Position numbers and translations under genes: made by a program | NCBI GenBank assembly: GCA_937952875.1 | Contig: CALFDI010000055.1 | Coordinates: 1-11,359, forward strand | Length of the DNA stretch: 11,359 nt | Direction of reading: 5' to 3' | Source: an uncultured Verrucomicrobiales bacterium | GTDB taxonomy: Bacteria; Verrucomicrobiota; Verrucomicrobiia; Verrucomicrobiales; Akkermansiaceae | Shown: positions 1-6,308 of the stretch, in pieces | How the letters are laid out: each line of letters begins with the position of its first letter | Position numbering within the stretch: position 1 is the stretch's first letter | Notes under the pieces: model-generated | Databases searched by the model: none | What the model saw: only the letters and a program-made list of their open reading frames with translations | Told to the model about the DNA's origin: nothing

Positions 1-1
1 C

Positions 2-391
2 AGAGCTCTTATTCACGGAGATATCGAGCAGGACCTTTACAGTTATCTCGGAGGAATTGCTCGTAACCTTGGCGCGTCTATTCTCGAGATCAACGGCATG
101 CCAGATCATATTCACCTTCTGATCCGTGAATCCAAATCAGTAAGCGATGTCGATTTTATGCAAAAACTCAAAAGCCGCTCTTCAGCATGGATGAAAGACC
201 AAGGTGAACCTCTCTTTTCATGGCAAAATGGATATGGCTGGTTCTCCATTAGCTCGAAGAATCTAGAAGATGCAAAACGATACGTCATCAAACAAAAAGA
301 GCGTCACTCTCAAGTAACATTCCAAGACGAATACCGATCATTACTGAAGGCATTCGGCGTGGAATATGATGAACAATACGTTTGGGGGTAG
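2..391 (+). CDS. REP-associated tyrosine transposase (Y1/IS200-like), 5' end outside the window
   Basis: The reading frame is open to the left edge, so the gene is cut off; the ATG at 98 is internal because about 32 family-like residues precede it. The protein is a single-strand DNA transposase of the HUH/Y1 superfamily (TnpA_REP or RAYT group), which nicks DNA at hairpins through a 5'-phosphotyrosine link. The HUH motif is visible as Asp-His-Ile-His-Leu-Leu (His codons at 107 and 113). Downstream comes a Trp-Gln-Asn-Gly-Tyr-Gly stretch typical of the family, then the catalytic helix with Tyr (codon 281-283) followed four residues later by Gln. The C-terminal segment (Thr-Phe-Gln-Asp-Glu-Tyr...) is intact to a TAG stop, so the visible part shows no decay. 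No accessory TnpB and no IS ends are seen, which favours a solitary domesticated RAYT over a complete insertion sequence. The hairpin cluster immediately 3' supports this. Confidence 0.88.
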   Translation, partial: RALIHGDIEQDLYSYLGGIARNLGASILEINGMPDHIHLLIRESKSVSDVDFMQKLKSRSSAWMKDQGEPLFSWQNGYGWFSISSKNLEDAKRYVIKQKERHSQVTFQDEYRSLLKAFGVEYDEQYVWG

Positions 392-403
392 ATTTAACTC
401 GCT

Positions 404-531
404 TGATCTCTTTCAGAGATCATTTTCTCTAACGACCTGAAGCAGGGTTTCACCCTGCTCTTTGTGATATATCCCCTTCAGGGATCGGTGCGGGGCCTTT
501 AGGCTACTCGGTGCCGTTGCCTTCAGGCAAC
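404..531. repeat. Cluster of five short hairpins with TTC-type loops next to the transposase
   Basis: Five consecutive inverted repeats lie between the transposase stop and the symporter stop. They are: 404-422, TGATCTCT-TTC-AGAGATCA (8-bp perfect stem); 441-459, AGCAGGGT-TTC-ACCCTGCT (8 bp perfect); 471-485, ATCCC-CTTCA-GGGAT (5 bp); 495-504, GCC-TTTA-GGC (3-4 bp); and 516-531, GTTGCC-TTCA-GGCAAC (6 bp). Stem sequences differ, but the loop is TTC or a close variant and lies 22-37 bases from the next. Repeated imperfect palindromes are the known partners of RAYT transposases, so a REP-like or BIME-like role is likely by inference. The stems may also form a bidirectional transcription stop between the two convergent genes, although no long U tract follows any of them. 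Confidence 0.7.
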
Positions 532-537
532 ACCACA

Positions 538-1830
538 TCACACCTGCTCACCCTCGCTCTTCGCAATCGTCACTGCAGCGCACGAGTCTCCGAAGATATT
601 CACCGCTGTCCGGCTCATATCGAGCAATCGATCCACTGCGAGTAATGCGACGACTGCTGTCGTAGCTCCCTCGATATTCGAAGTCTTCAGTATCAAAAGA
701 ATCGCCACCAGCGAGGCCGAAGGCACACCTGCCACACCTACACTCGTGAGAAGAGCTGTCACCACGATCATCGCCTGCGTCCCGATGCCTAAAGTCACTC
801 CCATCACCTGTGCCACGAAGATAACAGCTACGCATTCATAAAGAGCTGTGCCATCCATATTCACTGTCGCCCCGAGAGGGAGAGTAAAGCTGGCCGTCCT
901 CTTCGAAACGCCCGCATTATCCTGCACACACCGCATTGTAACGGGAAGAGTCGCACTCGAAGAAGCAGTCGAAAAGGCCAGCAACAGCGCTTCTCGCATT
1001 GCTCTGAAATGGGCAAGCGGACTCACTCCTGCCACAAACTTTAGAACCAGCGGCAATGTAATAAACATGTGAAATCCGAGAGCTAATAACACCGTTGCGA
1101 AGTAGCTTCCCATCTTCACGAAAAGTTCCGGCCCTGTTTTATAAATCACTGGCATAATCAGTGCGAACACACCTAGAGGAGCCATCGCCATGATCCACTT
1201 CGTCACGAGAATCATCACATCATTGACGGCCTTAAAGAAGCCAATCAAGCCTCCCATATCCCCCTGCGGAAGCTGCGTGATAGCGATCGCGAACAAGAGA
1301 CTAAAAACGATCAGACCTAACAACTGTCCGTTATCTGACGCCGCTGCAAAAATATTCGGCGGGAACATTTTCTTAAAAATACCCGCAAAGTCCCCCGCCT
1401 CCTTCTGATCAGCAGCGGCGACCTTAGCCTTCTCTGCATCACTCGCATCTGCCGCTTGAGCGGTAAAGGCATCACGGATCACTTGATTCGGCGCGCCATC
1501 TTCCATCCCCGGCTGGATGAGATTCACCATGGCTAGGCCGACGATGACTGCGAGCAGAGTCGAGATAAAGTAAAAGCCGAGCGTCTTCAGCCCGAGGCGC
1601 CCGAAGCCCTCCATCCCGCCAAGCCCAGCGATTCCCGCAATGACGGATGATACGACGAGTGGGACGATGATCATTTTTAATGCCTGCATGAAAAGGCCAC
1701 CCACGAATGTGCTAACCGCCATCACCTGTCCCACTGCATCTGACCCATTGGCTACGGACCGAAAGACCACACCGAGTAGTGTCGCTAGAACGAGAGCTAT
1801 GATGATCTGCCAGTGTGCCTTGATTTTCAT
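538..1830 (-). CDS. Dicarboxylate/amino acid:cation symporter (DAACS/SDF family), glutamate/aspartate type
   Basis: The 430-residue length is normal for the sodium- or proton-coupled glutamate/dicarboxylate transporters (GltP, GltT, DctA relatives) of the inner membrane. The family landmarks are present: the serine-rich hairpin-1 tip (SSSATLP, about 290-296), the NMDGT ion-binding motif (324-328), the hairpin-2 tip GVAGVPSAS (365-373), and the last helix with Asp404, Arg407, Asn411 and Asp415. By family alignment these match the amino-group-binding Asp and side-chain-carboxylate-binding Arg of the archaeal aspartate transporter GltPh. DctA-type proteins differ at those places, so an acidic amino acid is the likelier substrate. 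Residues 108-155 form a long polar Ala/Asp/Lys-rich loop after the third helix, larger than in GltPh. The ATG at 1830 has no clear Shine-Dalgarno. The gene is divergent from the iron-sulfur gene pair and convergent with the transposase; the stop falls just past the hairpin cluster. Confidence 0.95.
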   Translation of the reverse strand: MKIKAHWQIIIALVLATLLGVVFRSVANGSDAVGQVMAVSTFVGGLFMQALKMIIVPLVVSSVIAGIAGLGGMEGFGRLGLKTLGFYFISTLLAVIVGLAMVNLIQPGMEDGAPNQVIRDAFTAQAADASDAEKAKVAAADQKEAGDFAGIFKKMFPPNIFAAASDNGQLLGLIVFSLLFAIAITQLPQGDMGGLIGFFKAVNDVMILVTKWIMAMAPLGVFALIMPVIYKTGPELFVKMGSYFATVLLALGFHMFITLPLVLKFVAGVSPLAHFRAMREALLLAFSTASSSATLPVTMRCVQDNAGVSKRTASFTLPLGATVNMDGTALYECVAVIFVAQVMGVTLGIGTQAMIVVTALLTSVGVAGVPSASLVAILLILKTSNIEGATTAVVALLAVDRLLDMSRTAVNIFGDSCAAVTIAKSEGEQV

Positions 1831-1860
1831 ATATCAGAGACTGCGCTGGAGAATAGCTGC

Positions 1861-1899
1861 GGTCAAGCTGTTGACTTCCCACACGGCATGAGACAGATT
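1861..1899. promoter_or_regulatory. Divergent promoter/operator candidate between symporter and iscA-like gene
   Basis: A palindrome GTCAA-GCTG-TTGAC occupies 1862-1875. Its right half is part of TTGACT (1871-1876), a good -35-like hexamer for the rightward gene; its left half read on the minus strand is TTGACC, a -35-like hexamer for the symporter. For the rightward gene, a 17-base spacer leads to CAGATT (1894-1899), a weak -10. This would place transcription start at about 1906-1908, practically on the ATG at 1908. No convincing leftward -10 was found. This is a pattern match only. Confidence 0.3.
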
Positions 1900-1907
1900 C
1901 CCGCCAC

Positions 1908-2264
1908 ATGGCAGTCAACTACCGCACTGGAAATGAAAAGCTCATCAAGGTTCTTGATGGTGCTTCTGCTCACTTGCGTGGTCTTTTAGAAAAGCAAGGG
2001 CGAGCTGATGGAGCACTCCGTATCGCTGTGATCGGTGGTGGATGCTCTGGCCTCCAGTATAAGATGGATCTAGTAGATGGCCCTCGCGACCGCGACATCA
2101 TGGTGCCGAGTAATGATGTGAATGTCGTGATCGACCCGAAGAGCGCGCTTTTTGTGAGCGGTAGCGAACTCGACTATTCAGATGACCTGCAGCAAGGCGG
2201 CTTCAAGGTGGCTAACCCCAATGCCGTGGTGACCTGCAGCTGTGGTGAGAGCTTTGCGGCATGA
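1908..2264 (+). CDS. IscA/HesB-family iron-sulfur cluster assembly protein (A-type carrier)
   Basis: A 118-residue A-type carrier that binds iron or a Fe-S cluster and passes it to target apoproteins in the cytoplasm. All three ligand cysteines are present: Cys46 in GGGCSGLQY, and Cys110 and Cys112 in CSCGESF at the C-terminus. Cys46 and Cys110 are 64 residues apart, the same spacing as in IscA. The preceding GGFKVANPNA segment is also typical. IscA, ErpA and SufA cannot be separated from this sequence alone, so no symbol is given. The following J-domain gene overlaps it by 4 bases (ATGA), implying translational coupling and an Isc-type context. There is no Shine-Dalgarno before the ATG; a promoter match ending close to the start codon raises the possibility of a leaderless message. 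Confidence 0.93.
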   Translation: MAVNYRTGNEKLIKVLDGASAHLRGLLEKQGRADGALRIAVIGGGCSGLQYKMDLVDGPRDRDIMVPSNDVNVVIDPKSALFVSGSELDYSDDLQQGGFKVANPNAVVTCSCGESFAA

Positions 2265-2800
2265 GCCAGAATGACTTCACCCTCATGGGGCTACCTGCCT
2301 CTGTCACGATTGATAGCGATCAGTTAGAGGAAAATTACCGTCAGCTAGCAAAACGGAAGCATCCAGACAATGGCGGCTCTGCTGAAGAATTCCGCGCACT
2401 GACAAACGCTCGCGACACCTTAAAGCATCCTGTTTCACGCCTCAAACACCTTCTCAGTCTACGCGGATACGATGATGAGGGGCGTGGCAGCCTCGGTCAG
2501 CAAGTAAGCGAGCACTTTCAGGCCGTCGCCAAGACTCTGCAATCCGCCGATGCTCTCATCAAAGAGCTAGAACAGGCGAAAAGCCAGCTGCAGAAGGCAT
2601 TGTTGCAGGCTCGTATCATGACGACTCAAAAGGCCCTAGGCGACATGCAAATGCAGCTTGGTGATATCGAAACATCTGCACTAGCGAAACTAGACGACAC
2701 CACACCTCTCGATCAGATTGCACAAGCCTCCCGTGACCTCGCATTCCTAAAAAAATGGCAAGGGCAGCTTCAAGCACGCTTCGCCCGCCTCTGGGTATGA
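2261..2800 (+). CDS. hscB: HscB-like J-domain co-chaperone for Fe-S cluster assembly
   Basis: The 179-residue length matches HscB (about 170). Residues 4-70 form a J domain with the essential His-Pro-Asp triad at 34-36. The segment after it (FRALTNARDTLKHPVSRLKHLL, 44-65) resembles HscB more than DnaJ, in which this position leads into a Gly/Phe linker; no such linker or zinc finger is present. Residues 80-179 are predicted helical and Gln/Leu-rich, corresponding to the helical domain that in HscB binds the scaffold IscU. In the Isc pathway HscB brings IscU to the Hsp70 HscA and stimulates its ATPase. The 4-base overlap with the iscA-like gene strongly supports an Fe-S role. The usual next gene, hscA, does not follow, nor does a ferredoxin, so the chaperone partner must be encoded elsewhere or be the general DnaK. 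Confidence 0.8.
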   Translation: MSQNDFTLMGLPASVTIDSDQLEENYRQLAKRKHPDNGGSAEEFRALTNARDTLKHPVSRLKHLLSLRGYDDEGRGSLGQQVSEHFQAVAKTLQSADALIKELEQAKSQLQKALLQARIMTTQKALGDMQMQLGDIETSALAKLDDTTPLDQIAQASRDLAFLKKWQGQLQARFARLWV

Positions 2801-2821
2801 TAACACAGCCATTGCACCGAT

Positions 2822-2953
2822 ATGATTCTGTGCGATCTTTCCCCTATGCTCTGACTCATCTCTAACGCCACGAAAAGTCGATCCGGTCGGATCGCTCTCA
2901 CAGTTATCGCTGTCGTCATACTCGCTATCATCGTCATTTCAAAAACACTCTGA
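2822..2953 (+). pseudogene. Possible small single-TM protein frame interrupted by one TGA
   Basis: From ATG 2822 (a second ATG is at 2846) the frame runs to TGA 2951-2953, with one in-frame TGA at 2852-2854. After that stop, 32 codons encode a basic stretch (Lys7, Arg9, Arg12 counted from 2855) and then a clean hydrophobic segment, IALTVIAVVILAIIVIS, ending Lys-Thr-Leu. This is the charge layout of a small inner-membrane protein with its N-terminus in the cytoplasm. No ATG, GTG or TTG lies between the TGA and the hydrophobic part; only ATC (2858) or ACG could serve. The frame stops 3 bases before the hydrolase ATG. It may be a nonsense-mutated gene, a sequencing error, a rare start, or chance. 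A dyad (2879-2894) falls inside it. Confidence 0.3.
2879..2894. promoter_or_regulatory. Perfect 7+7 dyad upstream of the hydrolase operon
   Basis: CGATCCG and CGGATCG flank a 2-base centre, 63 bases before the hydrolase ATG. The tight centre suits a protein-binding dyad better than an RNA hairpin. It also lies within the putative small membrane frame, so it could simply be coding sequence. No regulator is known for it from this sequence. Confidence 0.3.
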
Positions 2954-2956
2954 TGT

Positions 2957-3709
2957 ATGATCGAGCAACTTCAGATGGTCATACCTCCACTGCCGAGGTT
3001 AGCTCCACATTTCATCCGTAAAGGCGATGAATTAGTCGTCTTCCTCCATGGTCTCTGGAGGAGTCACGGTGCGATGAAGCCACTCGCACGGCACCTATCA
3101 CAGCACCAGTTTAGCACGCTCAATCTGCCATACGCCTCATTCCTCGAGTCCTTTGATCAGATTACAGAGTCCTTGATTTCTGAACTAGAGCCCATTGTCT
3201 CAGACTTCCAAAAGGTGCACTTCGTCACGCATTCCATGGGCGGCATCGTTTTAAGACACCTCCTCGCAGCATGGAGACCAGAGACATTAGGGCAGATCGT
3301 AATGATCGCCCCGCCAAACCGTGGCAGCGCTATTGTCGACTGGGCCAGCGAGAGCCCACTAACACGCTTTATCCTCGGACCAGCTGGATCACAGCTACAT
3401 CCCTCTTACTGCCAGTCCATGACGCCTTTCTTCAATGACTCCGTGGGAGTTCCACTGTGCATCATCATGGGGAATCGCCCGACGATCCCCTTCGTCCAAT
3501 GGCTACTCAATGATGTCAATGACGGCATCGTCACAGTGGAAGAGGGAAAGCTCAGATGGGCGCAAGAATTCCACATCGTCAATGCCGACCATACCTTCAT
3601 GATGGCACATCCTGAGGTCAAAAGACTTACCTTAGCATTTTTCTGCACAAATAATCAAAAAGAGTGTCAAAACTCCGTATCGTATACGTATAAGGGTCTA
3701 TCAAAATGA
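2957..3709 (+). CDS. Alpha/beta-hydrolase, lipase/esterase-like
   Basis: A 250-residue serine hydrolase of the alpha/beta fold, close to the LipA/PGAP1-like esterase group. The oxyanion-hole region is VVFLHGLWR (27-35), and the nucleophile elbow is THSMGG with Ser93. A probable acid is Asp186 or Asp189 in NDVNDGIV, and the probable catalytic His is His212 in ADHTFMM. A GPAGSQLHPS segment (141-150) and a PPNRGS loop (119-124) are also seen in bacterial lipases of this type. There is no signal peptide, so it is probably cytoplasmic or membrane-associated. The last 20 or so residues (from Cys230) are polar and look like a non-conserved tail. The substrate cannot be inferred. The start ATG follows the preceding small frame by 3 bases and has no Shine-Dalgarno; the stop overlaps the adaptor gene by 4 bases (ATGA), so the two are very probably co-translated. 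Confidence 0.88.
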   Translation: MIEQLQMVIPPLPRLAPHFIRKGDELVVFLHGLWRSHGAMKPLARHLSQHQFSTLNLPYASFLESFDQITESLISELEPIVSDFQKVHFVTHSMGGIVLRHLLAAWRPETLGQIVMIAPPNRGSAIVDWASESPLTRFILGPAGSQLHPSYCQSMTPFFNDSVGVPLCIIMGNRPTIPFVQWLLNDVNDGIVTVEEGKLRWAQEFHIVNADHTFMMAHPEVKRLTLAFFCTNNQKECQNSVSYTYKGLSK

Positions 3710-5094
3710 CATCCAGATTTCTTCTTCTCGCCCTCACAGCTCCGCTCTACGCCGGAGAGGTCACTGTAAAGAATGCTCCATTCCGCATCGAACAATCCTT
3801 CACAGCGACAGCTATTCCGTCAGAACCAGCTCTTATTTCACTCGATGTAGACGGCTGGAAGGAGTTTAAAATAGAAACCATTCTCGAACACGGCACTGCA
3901 GTCAAAAAAGGCGACGTCCTCATGACCTTCGAGCGTGAAGATTATGACAACAAGGTGATTGATCAAAAGAGAGCCGTCGAAATCAGACGTATTCAGCTCA
4001 AAACAGCTGAAGATGAACTCGCTAAGCTTAAGGCGGACACTCAGATCAAACTCGCTGAATCTGAGCGTAAAAAGACCCTTGCAGAAGATGACCTCAAATA
4101 CTTTGAAACTGTTAGCCGTCCTACTCAGGAAGCTGATCTCAAAGAATCCCAAAAGCGCGCAGAATTCAGCCTAGAGTCTCTTCAAGAAGAGCTTAAACAG
4201 CTCCAACAAATGTATGAGGAGGATGATCTTACTGAAGAAACAGAAGAGATTATTCTTAAGAGGCAGAAGATCTACGTAGAGCGCTCACAGTATTCCCTAG
4301 CCAGTGTAAAACGCAAAAATGCGCGCACCACTGACACAACGATTCCACGTAGACATCACGACCTGAAACGCGCCGTTGAAAACGCCACTAACCAGTTCGC
4401 GAAAGACAAAGCAGTCCTACCCAATGTCGTCAAGAAAGCCGAAATCGATCTTGCAGCTAAAAAAGACTACTTAGATCGTAATAAGCTCCAGCTTGAGCGT
4501 CTCATGGCTGATGAGAAATACCTCACGATCACAGCACCTACTGACGGCACTTTTCTCTACGGATCACTTGAAAAAGGAAAGTGGACACTCGGAGACCTCA
4601 TAAAAGTTCTAAAAGAAGGAGGCAAAGTCCCAACAAATAAGACAATCGCTAGCATCTCACCAAGTGGAACGACTCTACCTCTCGTCTCACATGTTAGCTA
4701 TTCTCAAGGGATCACATTTAAAGATCAGACACCCGTCGTAATCACACTCAATGGAAGCGACTACATGCGACTGAATGCTAAGATCTCGAATCCAGTCAAC
4801 ATCCCAGATACATCTGGCAAAGACACCCTGACTATAAACGTCGAGTGGCCAGAAAATGTCACTATTGCTCCTACACAGCAGTTTAAATGCACATCTGTCA
4901 TCTACGAGAAAGACAATACTATTAGCATCCCTACGAAAGCACTCCAGATGTCAGCAGACGGCAGCTGGACCGTTAAAGTGAAGAGTGGTGATGAAACTGT
5001 GCGCCAGTTAGTAGAACGCGGCCGTTCAAATAAGGGCAAGGCTGAAATCCTTAGCGGATTAGAGCCAGGACAAGTGATCATCGTCCCAGATTAA
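3706..5094 (+). CDS. HlyD/RND-type periplasmic adaptor (membrane fusion protein) with long coiled coil
   Basis: A 462-residue exported adaptor of the kind that links an inner-membrane ABC or RND pump to an outer-membrane channel. A short signal peptide ends at about Ala16 (PLYA/GE). Next comes the first biotinyl-lipoyl half (about 43-78, with HGTAVKKGDVLMTF), then a long charged alpha-hairpin (about 82-272) rich in Glu, Lys and Leu. The hairpin tip region is around EEDDLTEETEE (171-181). The second lipoyl half follows (YLTITAPTDGTFLYG, 272-286), then a beta-barrel region, then a membrane-proximal domain (IPTKALQMSADGSWTVKVKSG, about 408-428) ending in LEPGQVIIVPD. The domain order is intact. 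No pump or TolC-like gene lies in the window. It overlaps the hydrolase upstream and precedes the toroid gene by only 4 bases, so the adaptor's nearest partners are an esterase-like enzyme and a secreted toroid. Start fixed by the overlap and signal peptide. Confidence 0.9.
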   Translation: MTSRFLLLALTAPLYAGEVTVKNAPFRIEQSFTATAIPSEPALISLDVDGWKEFKIETILEHGTAVKKGDVLMTFEREDYDNKVIDQKRAVEIRRIQLKTAEDELAKLKADTQIKLAESERKKTLAEDDLKYFETVSRPTQEADLKESQKRAEFSLESLQEELKQLQQMYEEDDLTEETEEIILKRQKIYVERSQYSLASVKRKNARTTDTTIPRRHHDLKRAVENATNQFAKDKAVLPNVVKKAEIDLAAKKDYLDRNKLQLERLMADEKYLTITAPTDGTFLYGSLEKGKWTLGDLIKVLKEGGKVPTNKTIASISPSGTTLPLVSHVSYSQGITFKDQTPVVITLNGSDYMRLNAKISNPVNIPDTSGKDTLTINVEWPENVTIAPTQQFKCTSVIYEKDNTISIPTKALQMSADGSWTVKVKSGDETVRQLVERGRSNKGKAEILSGLEPGQVIIVPD

Positions 5095-5098
5095 TCTC

Positions 5099-6259
5099 AT
5101 GCGCAGCTTGCTCCTACTCCTCCTGTCGCTCTGCCCTGTCATCGCTCAAGAGCGGCCAGTCGCAGTCGTGACACCGGAGACCGTTCATGCATCGATCACG
5201 CGAGGGGTCGACTTCCTTATTAAAGACCAGAACGCCAACGGTTCATGGGGCAGCCCAACGCGGACTAAAAATCTGAATATCTATGCGCCTGTTCCTGGAG
5301 CGCATCATGCGTTTCGCGCGGGAGCGACTGGTCTCGCTCTGGCGGGCCTATTAGATAGTCAAGACACCCGCCCAGAGACACTCGCCTCTATCGAGAAGGC
5401 TGAGGCATGGATGAAGCTGCACATGCCAAAGCTCCGCCGCGCGACTCAACAGAGCACCTATAATATCTGGGGGCATGCCTATGGGCTGAGAGCGATTTCG
5501 AGACTTTATAAACGCGAAACAGATCCTTCAAAGAAACTTGAATGGAGAGTCATCGCTAAAGAGCAACTTGAATTACTAAATAAATACGAAGACCTTACCG
5601 GAGGCTGGGGATACCTCGATCACATTGACGGATTCACAACTCAGAGCCCATCAGGACTCACCACGTCTTTCATGACAGGGACGGTTCTGCTCGCTATGCA
5701 TGAGGCACGTGAGACATTTGGATTTGAACTGAATGAAAAGATTATTAAGAGCTCAATCCGTAGTATTGTGCAGCAGCGGACACCCGACTTTGTTTACGTT
5801 TATTCACATAATCACCGCTATCGTCCACGGTCATCGATAAACAGACCAGCAGGCTCACTTGCCCGCAGTCAGGTGTGTAATGCGGCTCTACGTCTCTTTG
5901 GAGATGAAGCTATTACTGATGAAGTTTTAGAAACATGGGCCGACCGCTTCATCGAGCGCGAGGGATTTCTCAGTATCGGTCGGAAACGCCCTATTCCGCA
6001 TGAGTCACATTTCGCTATTTCAGGTTACTTCTACTACTACGGAGTCTTTTACTTCGCAGAAGCTGTAGATTTATTACCAGAAGGTCAGCAATTGGAGCAT
6101 GCCGAAAAGCTCGCCCGCCTCCTTCTCCACCGTCAGGAAAAAAATGGCTCATGGTGGGACTACCCGCTTTACGACTACCACGAGCCTTATGGCACAGGAT
6201 ACTCGCTGCTCGCTCTCTCATGGTGCAAGCCACTCATCGCTGAACAGAAACAGCCTTAA
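5099..6259 (+). CDS. Secreted alpha/alpha-toroid protein with prenyltransferase/squalene-cyclase-like repeats
   Basis: A 386-residue protein with a Leu-rich signal peptide (cleavage near Ala16, VIA/QE), so it is exported. The mature part resembles the terpenoid cyclase/protein prenyltransferase toroid fold. QW-like repeats are visible at 44-50 (Gln-Asn-Ala-Asn-Gly-Ser-Trp) and 346-352 (Gln-Glu-Lys-Asn-Gly-Ser-Trp), with a GGWGY element at 168-172 and a conserved-looking end rich in Tyr and Trp (352-367). The DxDD protonation motif of squalene-hopene cyclase is absent, and the protein is little over half the length of that enzyme, so cyclase activity is not supported. Such secreted toroid proteins are common in Planctomycetes and Verrucomicrobia and mostly of unknown role. 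It is probably the last gene of the hydrolase-adaptor-toroid operon, 4 bases after the adaptor; a terminator-like hairpin overlaps its stop. Confidence 0.8.
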   Translation: MRSLLLLLLSLCPVIAQERPVAVVTPETVHASITRGVDFLIKDQNANGSWGSPTRTKNLNIYAPVPGAHHAFRAGATGLALAGLLDSQDTRPETLASIEKAEAWMKLHMPKLRRATQQSTYNIWGHAYGLRAISRLYKRETDPSKKLEWRVIAKEQLELLNKYEDLTGGWGYLDHIDGFTTQSPSGLTTSFMTGTVLLAMHEARETFGFELNEKIIKSSIRSIVQQRTPDFVYVYSHNHRYRPRSSINRPAGSLARSQVCNAALRLFGDEAITDEVLETWADRFIEREGFLSIGRKRPIPHESHFAISGYFYYYGVFYFAEAVDLLPEGQQLEHAEKLARLLLHRQEKNGSWWDYPLYDYHEPYGTGYSLLALSWCKPLIAEQKQP

Positions 6260-6296
6260 GGTTCACAATTTCCTTTAAGGCATATCTTTTTTGCTT
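6253..6296 (+). terminator. Intrinsic terminator candidate ending the hydrolase-adaptor-toroid run
   Basis: GCCTTAAGG (6253-6261) pairs with CCTTTAAGGC (6272-6281): nine base pairs with one bulged T around a 10-base loop, followed by a T-rich tract (ATATCTTTTTTG...). The 5' arm contains the TAA stop of the toroid gene. It separates that gene from the DUF3500-like gene that starts 28 bases past the hairpin. Confidence 0.55.
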
Positions 6297-6308
6297 TTAA
6301 GTCATCTA

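Noticed and set aside
98..391. Transposase starting at ATG 98
   Set aside because: The same frame is open upstream to the window edge and the HUH motif would lie only three residues from the start; the ATG is internal to a truncated gene.
2852..2854. Selenocysteine codon in the small membrane frame
   Set aside because: No SECIS-like hairpin is evident right after the TGA and the product resembles no selenoprotein; a nonsense change or non-coding status is simpler.
5099..6259. True squalene-hopene cyclase
   Set aside because: The protein is too short, has a signal peptide, and lacks the DxDD catalytic motif; only the toroid repeats are shared.
6291..6308. TTG start for the DUF3500-like gene
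   Set aside because: The TTG sits in the T tract of the preceding terminator hairpin, and the downstream ATG gives a better signal peptide.
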